Origin: Bacteroidales bacterium
Lineage (GTDB): Bacteria > Bacteroidota > Bacteroidia > Bacteroidales > B18-G4
DNA: 12,631 nucleotides
Reading direction: 5' to 3'
Assembly: GCA_023145125.1 (NCBI GenBank)
Contig: JAGLEK010000523.1
Coordinates: forward strand, 1-12,631
Shown here one piece after another: positions 7,406 through 12,631 of this stretch. Position 1 is the first letter of the stretch. Every line of letters begins with the position of its first letter. The notes below the pieces were generated by a model. It did not search any database. It saw nothing but the letters and a program-made list of their open reading frames with translations, and was not told the origin of the DNA. A program made the position numbers and the translations under genes.

Positions 7406-9334
7406 ATGTTCAGGCACTGTATTAAAATAATTGTCTTTTTCATATTGCTTATACCGGCAGGTTCATTAATTGCCCAGTCGGACGGGCATGAGCCGCTGCC
7501 GAAGGCTAAGAGGGCTTTCGACAATGCAATAACGTATTGGAACGCATTATCATTTGATAAGGCTGAAAAGGAGCTGCAAAAGGCAATTGAGATTGACTCA
7601 GCCTTCATTGATCCCTATATTTTACTTGGTGATATCGCCTTCGATCGATCCCATTATGACGATGCAATAGGATACTACAATCAGGCCATTGCCATCGACT
7701 CATCCTTTTCGCCTACCCTGTATTACCTCCTGGGGAAGGTATATTTTGAAAAGGAGGATTATGCCGCTGCTGCCAGCACGTTCGGATATTTTCTGGAGAT
7801 ACCGGGCATCAGGAAAGATCAGAGAAGTTTTGCCCTGGATTTTTATCAAAAAGCTGAATTCAGGAGACATGCCCTTGAGAACCCGGTACCCTTCGAACCA
7901 GAAAACCTGGGACAATATGTTAATTCAGAGCATGATGAGTATGTGAACTCGATCACCCTGGATGAAAAGAATATGGTTTTTACCCTGATGCAGCCCGATA
8001 CACTCGTTAAAGGACGCTATACCGAAGGCTTTGTGATGGCAGTGAAGACCGATAGCATCTGGATGCTTGCGGGACGAGCCCTGCCTGACCTGTATGAACT
8101 GGGAAATATCGGAGCCATGAGCCTTTCGCCTGATGGCAGGTTCCTGTTCTTTACATCCTGTGGTGCCCCCGGAGGCCACGGAAGTTGTGATCTCTATGCC
8201 TGTGGTAAAACCGGTGATGAATGGAGCGAACCTCAGAACCTGGGTGCTGCGGTAAACACAGAAACCTGGGATTCCCAGCCATGTTTTTCCGCTGATGGAC
8301 AGACATTGTATTTTTCATCTGCAAGGCCCGGCGGCAGGGGAGGGTCCGACATCTGGTTCAGCAAGTTTATTCAGGGTCGGGGCTGGACAAAGCCTATTAA
8401 TGCGGGCCCCGGCATCAACACCCGGGAAGAAGAGATGGCACCTTTCATACATCCCGATGGAAAGACAATGTATTTTTCTTCAAAAGGGCACATCGGCATG
8501 GGGGGCTTCGATCTCTTTATCAGCCGTAAGGATAGCAGTGGGATCTGGGCTGATCCTGAGAACCTTGGCTGGCCGGTAAACACTGCCTTCGATGAGATCA
8601 ATATCGTTGTTGCAACCAATGGCAAGGCAGCCTACATTTCCGCCAGGCGGGAGGAGGGCTATGGCGGATATGATATTTACAGCTTCGATCTGCCCGTATC
8701 GCTCGCTCCGCTTAAGGTCAGCTACCTCGAAGGAAATATTTATGACGCCGACACTAAAAAACCGCTGGCAGCCGAAATAGAACTTATTGACCTTGAAAGC
8801 GGAGAATTGTCTGTGAGATGCAGGTCAGATGAGATTAACGGACATTATGTAGCAGCCCTTCCGGGCGGTAAAAACTACGCCTTGAATATTTCTAAGCCGG
8901 CGTACCTGTTCTATTCTGAAAATTTTAACCTTAAGCAGACTGATGTGCCGGAAGAATCCGTGAAGATGGATGTTTACCTGCAAGCGGTAAAGGCAGGACA
9001 ATCCTTTGTGCTTAACAATATTTTCTTCGATACCGACCGGTATTTCCTTGATGAGCTTTCGCAGGTTGAGCTGGCTAAGCTCGATGAATTTATGACCCTG
9101 AACCCTGAAATCCGTATTATGATCTGCGGACATACAGATGCCGTAGGCACAGAAGAATACAATCAAACCTTGTCAGAGAACCGGGCCGGGGCAGTTTACT
9201 CATTCCTTGTTAATGCCGGCATCAGCCCTGAGCGGCTTCAGTTCAAGGGTTTTGGTAAATCTCAGCCGGTATCCGATAATGAATCTGAAAAAGGCCGGGC
9301 TGAGAATCGAAGAACGGAGATACTTATTTTATAG
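7406..9334 (+). CDS. PorE-like multidomain protein: TPR, PD40 beta-propeller, carboxypeptidase-regulatory-like and OmpA domains
   Basis: Periplasmic or outer-membrane-associated protein of 642 aa, likely linking envelope machinery to peptidoglycan. It has a signal peptide (about 1-24, ending SLIAQ) without a lipobox cysteine. TPR-like helices follow (about 30-155, including ALSFDKAEKELQKAIEIDS). Next are PD40/WD40-like blades at about 181, 239 (SLSPDGRFLFFTS), 293 (CFSADGQTLYFSS), 347 (FIHPDGKTMYFSS) and 402. A carboxypeptidase-regulatory-like beta domain covers about 438-525, and an OmpA C-terminal domain about 535-642. In the last, Asp578 (GHTDAVG) and Arg593 (LSENRA) are the expected diaminopimelate-binding residues. 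This domain order is that of PorE, a T9SS component of Porphyromonas gingivalis. However, Bacteroidota carry several paralogues of this layout, so orthology is inferred and I give no symbol. It lies 24 nt after queE and 72 nt before thrS. Confidence 0.9.
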   Translation: MFRHCIKIIVFFILLIPAGSLIAQSDGHEPLPKAKRAFDNAITYWNALSFDKAEKELQKAIEIDSAFIDPYILLGDIAFDRSHYDDAIGYYNQAIAIDSSFSPTLYYLLGKVYFEKEDYAAAASTFGYFLEIPGIRKDQRSFALDFYQKAEFRRHALENPVPFEPENLGQYVNSEHDEYVNSITLDEKNMVFTLMQPDTLVKGRYTEGFVMAVKTDSIWMLAGRALPDLYELGNIGAMSLSPDGRFLFFTSCGAPGGHGSCDLYACGKTGDEWSEPQNLGAAVNTETWDSQPCFSADGQTLYFSSARPGGRGGSDIWFSKFIQGRGWTKPINAGPGINTREEEMAPFIHPDGKTMYFSSKGHIGMGGFDLFISRKDSSGIWADPENLGWPVNTAFDEINIVVATNGKAAYISARREEGYGGYDIYSFDLPVSLAPLKVSYLEGNIYDADTKKPLAAEIELIDLESGELSVRCRSDEINGHYVAALPGGKNYALNISKPAYLFYSENFNLKQTDVPEESVKMDVYLQAVKAGQSFVLNNIFFDTDRYFLDELSQVELAKLDEFMTLNPEIRIMICGHTDAVGTEEYNQTLSENRAGAVYSFLVNAGISPERLQFKGFGKSQPVSDNESEKGRAENRRTEILIL

Positions 9335-9361
9335 TTGACGGTTGACGGTTAGCGGTTGACG
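9334..9361. repeat. Heptamer tandem repeat (GTTGACG)n
   Basis: Four consecutive 7-nt units are present: GTTGACG (9334-9340), GTTGACG (9341-9347), GTTAGCG (9348-9354, two changes) and GTTGACG (9355-9361). A decayed fifth unit GTAAGCA follows at 9362-9368. The array begins on the last base of the preceding stop codon and runs into the thrS promoter. It has no inverted partner, so it cannot form a simple hairpin. Confidence 0.9.
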
Positions 9362-9385
9362 GTAAGCAGAAAATTGCTAAATTTG
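9356..9385 (+). promoter_or_regulatory. Candidate promoter of the thrS-infC-rpmI-rplT operon
   Basis: A -33-like TTG (9356-9358) and an exact -7 consensus match TAAATTTG (9378-9385) are separated by 19 nt, the spacing expected for the Bacteroidota primary sigma factor. The start site would be near 9391, about 15 nt before the thrS ATG. The -33 TTG belongs to the last intact heptamer repeat unit. No terminator precedes it, so read-through from the upstream genes is also possible. Confidence 0.65.
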
Positions 9386-9406
9386 CACCCAATTTTTGAA
9401 TGAATT

Positions 9407-11350
9407 ATGATCAATATTACATTACCGGATAAGTCGGTCAGGCAAGTTGAGAAGGGTACCTCAGCTATGGACATAGCTATGAGTATTAGCGAGGGTTTGG
9501 CGAGGAACGTATTGTCAGCTAAGGTGAATGGGGAGGTGGTAGATGCTACACTTCCTATCAATGAAGATGCTACTTTGAACCTGCTTACATGGAATGATGA
9601 TGAAGGCAAAGCCACCATGTGGCATTCATCTGCCCATTTGATGGCAGAAGCCATAGAACAACTGTATCCGGGTGTGAAATTTGGTATCGGCCCCGATATT
9701 GAGAATGGCTTTTATTATGATATTGATTTTGGTGAATACCAGGTTTCCGATGCCGACTTCAAGAAAATAGAAGACCGCATTCTTGAGCTGGCAAGGGAAA
9801 AACAAAGCTTTAGCAGGCGGGTGGTCAGCAAGGCCGATGCTATTAGTTATTTCAGCGAGAAAGGGGATGAATATAAACTTGAACTCATTGATGATCTTGA
9901 GGATGGTGAGATCACCTTTTATGAATCAGGTTCCTTTACCGACCTTTGCCGTGGCCCGCACATGCCCAATACCGGGATGATCAAAGCCATAAAGTTGCTC
10001 GGAATAGCCGGTGCTTACTGGCGGGGAGATGAGAACCGTAAAATGCTTACAAGGATTTACGGAATCACCTTTCCCAAGCAAAAGGAATTGACCGCCTTTC
10101 TGGAGATGCTTGAGGAGGCCAAAAAGCGTGATCACCGTAAACTGGGGGCCGAACTTGAGATCTTTGCCTTTTCGCAACAAGTAGGCCAGGGATTACCGTT
10201 ATGGCTGCCGAAAGGAGCAGAACTCAGGGAAAGGCTCGAGACCTTCCTGAAGGGTGTCCAGAAGAAAATGGGTTACCAACAGGTGATCACACCTCATATT
10301 GGCAAAGTTGAACTCTACAAAACCTCTGGCCATTATGATAAATACGGAGAGGATTCTTTCCATCCTATCAGCACACCCGTTGAGGGGGAGGAGTTCTTCC
10401 TGAAACCCATGAACTGCCCGCATCATTGCGAGATATATAAATGTATACCGAAATCATATCGTGACCTGCCATACCGTATTGCGGAGTTTGGCACTGTTTA
10501 TCGCTATGAGCAAAGTGGTGAGCTGCACGGGCTTACCAGGGTCCGGGGCTTTACACAGGATGATGCACATATCTTCTGTACGCCGGATCAACTGAAGGAT
10601 GAGTTCAAAGGCGTGATGGATATTGTAATGATCATCTTCAAGGCCCTTGACTTCAATGAATTTATAACACAGATATCATTGCGCGATCCTGATGACAATG
10701 ATAAATATATTGGCAGTGAAGAAAACTGGGAAAAAGCTGAAAGGGCCATTTTAGAAGTTGCAGAGGAGCGTGGCCTGGATGCGGTGATCGAATATGGTGA
10801 AGCCGCCTTTTACGGGCCTAAGATGGACTTTATTGTGAAGGATGCTCTTGGCAGGAAGTGGCAGTTGGGAACCATACAGGTTGATTATAACCTGCCGGAA
10901 CGTTTTGAACTGGAATATGTTGGCGCAGATAACGAGAAGCACAGGCCGGTGATGATACACCGTGCCCCCTTTGGCTCGATGGAAAGGTTTGTGGCTGTTT
11001 TGCTTGAGCATTGCGCCGGTAAATTCCCTCTCTGGCTGACTCCTGATCAGGCTATCGTGTTGCCAATCAGTGAAAAATATCATAATTATGCAGAAAAAGT
11101 TTTAAATTTGCTAAATAATTCCGAAATTCGCGCCCTTGTTGATGAACGGAGTGAGAAGACGGGCCGGAAAATACGTGATGCCGAAATGAAAAAGATCCCA
11201 TACATGTTGATAGTTGGGGAAAAAGAAGAAAATAACGGGACAGTATCGGTCAGGCGGCAGGGAGAAGGGGATATCGGAACTTTCACAGTTGAAGAGTTCA
11301 CAAAGATGGTCAATGAGGAAATTGAGCGTCTGCTCGACATAAAAATATAG
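9407..11350 (+). CDS. thrS: Threonyl-tRNA synthetase
   Basis: Class II aminoacyl-tRNA synthetase that charges tRNA-Thr and edits mischarged Ser-tRNA-Thr. The 647 aa are full length with the bacterial four-part layout: TGS domain (about 1-62), editing domain with H73xxxH77 and C181xxxH185, the class II catalytic core (about 240-540), and the anticodon-binding domain (about 545-647). Zinc ligands in the core are Cys337 (MNCPHH), His388 (DDAHIF) and His518 (MIHRAPFG). Motif 2 covers the AEFGTVYRYEQSG region (359-371) and motif 3 follows at HRAPFGSMERF (518-528). The ATG at 9407 gives the normal MINITLPDKS beginning. It heads the conserved thrS-infC-rpmI-rplT order and ends 23 nt before the proposed infC start. 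I see no T-box or tRNA-like operator in the short leader. Confidence 0.99.
   Translation: MINITLPDKSVRQVEKGTSAMDIAMSISEGLARNVLSAKVNGEVVDATLPINEDATLNLLTWNDDEGKATMWHSSAHLMAEAIEQLYPGVKFGIGPDIENGFYYDIDFGEYQVSDADFKKIEDRILELAREKQSFSRRVVSKADAISYFSEKGDEYKLELIDDLEDGEITFYESGSFTDLCRGPHMPNTGMIKAIKLLGIAGAYWRGDENRKMLTRIYGITFPKQKELTAFLEMLEEAKKRDHRKLGAELEIFAFSQQVGQGLPLWLPKGAELRERLETFLKGVQKKMGYQQVITPHIGKVELYKTSGHYDKYGEDSFHPISTPVEGEEFFLKPMNCPHHCEIYKCIPKSYRDLPYRIAEFGTVYRYEQSGELHGLTRVRGFTQDDAHIFCTPDQLKDEFKGVMDIVMIIFKALDFNEFITQISLRDPDDNDKYIGSEENWEKAERAILEVAEERGLDAVIEYGEAAFYGPKMDFIVKDALGRKWQLGTIQVDYNLPERFELEYVGADNEKHRPVMIHRAPFGSMERFVAVLLEHCAGKFPLWLTPDQAIVLPISEKYHNYAEKVLNLLNNSEIRALVDERSEKTGRKIRDAEMKKIPYMLIVGEKEENNGTVSVRRQGEGDIGTFTVEEFTKMVNEEIERLLDIKI
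11103..11110 (+). promoter_or_regulatory. Possible internal promoter -7 box inside thrS, upstream of infC
   Basis: TAAATTTG is an exact match to TAnnTTTG and lies in an AT-rich patch near the 3' end of thrS, 263 nt before the proposed infC start. No clear TTG sits at the -33 distance. E. coli also has infC promoters inside thrS, so an internal start is plausible, but a single 8-nt match in AT-rich sequence is weak evidence. Confidence 0.25.
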
Positions 11351-11363
11351 TAATAACAAAAAT

Positions 11364-11368
11364 AGGAG
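11364..11368 (+). promoter_or_regulatory. Shine-Dalgarno sequence of infC that locates its non-canonical start
   Basis: AGGAG lies just after the thrS stop, 5 nt before ATT (11374) and 8 nt before ATA (11377). No ATG, GTG or TTG in the infC frame lies near it. Strong Shine-Dalgarno sequences are rare in this window, so its presence here supports initiation at one of these unusual codons. Confidence 0.65.
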
Positions 11369-11373
11369 ACTTA

Positions 11374-11934
11374 ATTATAGCAGCAAAGACACATTACCGG
11401 GGTAGATTCAGAAGACCTCCCCGGAGAACCGGAAACGAACACAACATCAACCATGACATAAAATCACCTGTGGTTAGGGTTGTCGGTGAAAATATAGAAC
11501 CGGGTATTTACAATATCAAAGAAGCCATAGAACTGGCTGAAGGTCAGGATCTGGACCTGGTGGAGATCTCTCCTAAAGCCAGTCCGCCGGTTTGTAAAAT
11601 TGTTGATTATAAGAAGTTCCTGTACGAAAGAAAGAAAAAGCAGAAGGAGACCAAGGCCAAAACGGCCAAGGTCGTTGTGAAAGAGATAAGGCTGGGACCC
11701 AATATTGATGACCATGATTTCAACTTCAAGTTGAAGCATGCCATCAAGTTCCTGCAGGACGGAGCCAAAGTGAAGGTGGATGTATTCTTCAAGGGAAGGA
11801 TGATCATCTACAAGGAAAAAGGGGAGGTGGTACTGCTGAAGTTTGCCCAGGAGCTGGAAGAATACGGAAAAGTTGAGCGCCTGCCTAAGCTTGAAGGAAA
11901 AAGGATGATCATGATCATCGCACCGAAGAAATAA
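11374..11934 (+). CDS. infC: Translation initiation factor IF-3, with non-canonical ATT (or ATA) start
   Basis: IF-3 binds the 30S subunit, prevents premature 50S joining and rejects non-canonical start codons and wrong initiator tRNA. The protein is complete at about 186 aa: a basic N-terminal tail (YRGRFRRPPRR), the N domain from HNINHDIKSPVVRVVGENIE, the lysine-rich linker helix KKFLYERKKKQKETKAKTAK, and the C domain with KEIRLGPNIDDHDFNFKLKH, FFKGRMI and the LEGKRM end. The only conventional in-frame start is GTG at 11470. It would remove the tail and the first strand of the N domain, leaving 154 aa. I therefore place the start at ATT 11374, 5 nt after AGGAG, with ATA 11377 as the alternative. 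E. coli infC starts with AUU and is autoregulated through it, so the same control is likely. It lies 23 nt after thrS and 28 nt before rpmI. Confidence 0.93.
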   Translation: MIAAKTHYRGRFRRPPRRTGNEHNINHDIKSPVVRVVGENIEPGIYNIKEAIELAEGQDLDLVEISPKASPPVCKIVDYKKFLYERKKKQKETKAKTAKVVVKEIRLGPNIDDHDFNFKLKHAIKFLQDGAKVKVDVFFKGRMIIYKEKGEVVLLKFAQELEEYGKVERLPKLEGKRMIMIIAPKK

Positions 11935-11962
11935 TTTTTATCAATAAATAATTTGTATAGTA

Positions 11963-12157
11963 ATGCCAAAAATGAAGACGAAATCCAGTGCCAAGAAAAG
12001 GTTCACCTTAACCGGCACCGGTAAAATCAAGAGAAAGCATGCGTTCAAAAGTCACATTCTGACCAAGAAAACAAAGAAGCAGAAACGCAACCTGACCCAT
12101 GATACTATGGTTGATCCTGCTGATGAGAAGAATGTGCGCGCAATGCTCAGGAAGTAA
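11963..12157 (+). CDS. rpmI: 50S ribosomal protein L35
   Basis: Small, very basic protein of the large ribosomal subunit, 64 aa, normal for the family. The N-terminal MPKMKTKSSAKKRF signature, the TGTGKIKRKHAFKSH segment and the C-terminal VRAMLRK end are all typical. The ATG at 11963 gives the conserved beginning. It lies 28 nt after infC and 73 nt before rplT, and that longer spacer can fold. Cotranscription with infC and rplT is expected from the conserved gene order. Confidence 0.98.
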   Translation: MPKMKTKSSAKKRFTLTGTGKIKRKHAFKSHILTKKTKKQKRNLTHDTMVDPADEKNVRAMLRK

Positions 12158-12169
12158 AACAAGTATTAA

Positions 12170-12213
12170 CTGCAAAGGGCCAACAAGCTCCTGTTCGTCG
12201 CAGGGCGCCCCAG
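12170..12213 (+). promoter_or_regulatory. Foldable rpmI-rplT spacer, candidate L20 control element
   Basis: The 73-nt spacer can form stacked helices. CTG (12170-12172) pairs with CAG (12211-12213). GGGC (12177-12180) pairs with GCCC (12207-12210). TCCTG (12189-12193) pairs with CAGGG (12201-12205, one T-G pair) around a 7-nt loop. The two outer helices are separated by CAAA on the 5' side, and an asymmetric 8/1 internal loop lies between the two inner ones. No T-run follows, so it is not a terminator. L20 represses its operon through RNA structures in other bacteria; that this is such a site is inference. Confidence 0.4.
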
Positions 12214-12230
12214 CAAAAATGTAAATTAAA

Positions 12231-12575
12231 ATGCCAAGATCAGTAAATGTAGTAGCCGCCAGGGCCAGAAGGAAAAAGGTCATGAAAGAGACCAGGGGCC
12301 AGTTTGGCAGGCGTAAGAATGTCTGGACGGTATCGAAAAATGCGTATGAAAAAGGTTTGACGTATGCCTACCGTGACAGAAGGAACAAGAAGAGGAATTT
12401 CAGGGCACTGTGGATCCAGCGTATCAACGCAGCCGCACGCCAGTATGGAATGTCCTATTCAGTGTTCATGGGTAAGATCCACGAAAAAAACATCGACATA
12501 AACAGGAAGACGCTGGCCGATCTGGCCATGAATAATCCTGATGCCTTTAAGGCGATTGTTGAGAAGATAAAATAA
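12231..12575 (+). CDS. rplT: 50S ribosomal protein L20
   Basis: Large-subunit protein that binds 23S rRNA early and is required for 50S assembly; in E. coli and B. subtilis it also represses its own operon. The 114 aa are the normal length. It begins MPRSVNVVAARARRKK and contains KNVWTVSKNAYEKGLTYAYR, the strongly conserved DRRNKKRNFRALWIQRINAA block and the C-terminal LADLAMNNPDAFKAIVE segment. There is no clear Shine-Dalgarno sequence. The ATG follows an AT-rich stretch after the foldable spacer. It is the last gene of the operon; its stop codon overlaps the first bases of the terminator. Confidence 0.99.
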   Translation: MPRSVNVVAARARRKKVMKETRGQFGRRKNVWTVSKNAYEKGLTYAYRDRRNKKRNFRALWIQRINAAARQYGMSYSVFMGKIHEKNIDINRKTLADLAMNNPDAFKAIVEKIK

Positions 12576-12610
12576 AAAAAGCCCTCCGAGTTCTCGGGGG
12601 GCTTTTTTTT
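12574..12610 (+). terminator. Intrinsic terminator after rplT
   Basis: A GC-rich stem pairs 12581-12589 (GCCCTCCGA) with 12594-12602 (TCGGGGGGC), with one T-G pair and loop GTTC (12590-12593), followed by eight T (12603-12610). The preceding seven A (12574-12580) can extend the stem and would also let it act on a converging minus-strand transcript. Confidence 0.95.
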
Positions 12611-12631
12611 AACTTCTTCAATCCTTGTACC

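Noticed and set aside
9386..9406. T-box or other attenuator leader for thrS
   Set aside because: Only about 15-20 nt lie between the likely transcription start and the ATG, too short for a T-box or a tRNA-like operator.
11935..11962. Promoter in the infC-rpmI gap (AATAATTTGTA)
   Set aside because: It is one base short of TAnnTTTG with no -33 element; conserved operon order explains rpmI expression.

Overview
The window reads as a chromosomal segment of a Bacteroidota bacterium, probably class Bacteroidia. The reasons are a subtilisin-like protease ending in a type IX secretion (T9SS) sorting domain, an OmpA/TPR/PD40 protein with the domain order of PorE, promoter-like elements of the Bacteroidota type (TTG, about 19-20 nt, TAnnTTTG), and mostly weak or absent Shine-Dalgarno sequences. 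It is densely coding, with no gene-free stretch over 300 bases. I see no RNA gene, insertion sequence, CRISPR array or phage gene.

Layout. The minus strand at the left (37-4290) holds one very large secreted S8 protease. Its C-terminal half has three fibronectin type III-like domains, each apparently interrupted by a large beta-rich insert. A divergent intergenic region (4291-4472) separates it from plus-strand genes that run to the right end. First comes ffh - folD - queE - PorE-like OmpA protein, with gaps of only 18-26 nt, which suggests one transcription unit. A 72-nt gap follows, carrying a (GTTGACG)n heptamer repeat and a good promoter match. After it comes the classic translation operon thrS - infC - rpmI - rplT, closed by a strong intrinsic terminator at 12574-12610.

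How the genes work together. Ffh (signal recognition particle GTPase) directs nascent proteins to the inner membrane. The PorE-like protein may anchor T9SS machinery to peptidoglycan, and the protease is a typical T9SS cargo, so three steps of protein export are represented. FolD serves one-carbon metabolism and QueE makes the 7-deazaguanine precursor of queuosine. ThrS, IF3, L35 and L20 are translation proteins. Most of the window is ordinary core genome.

Points worth a second look are the split-Fn3 architecture of the protease, the PorE-like protein, the non-canonical (ATT or ATA) start of infC, a foldable rpmI-rplT spacer that could be an L20 control site, and the heptamer repeat overlapping the thrS promoter. 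I found no convincing previously undescribed multi-gene system.
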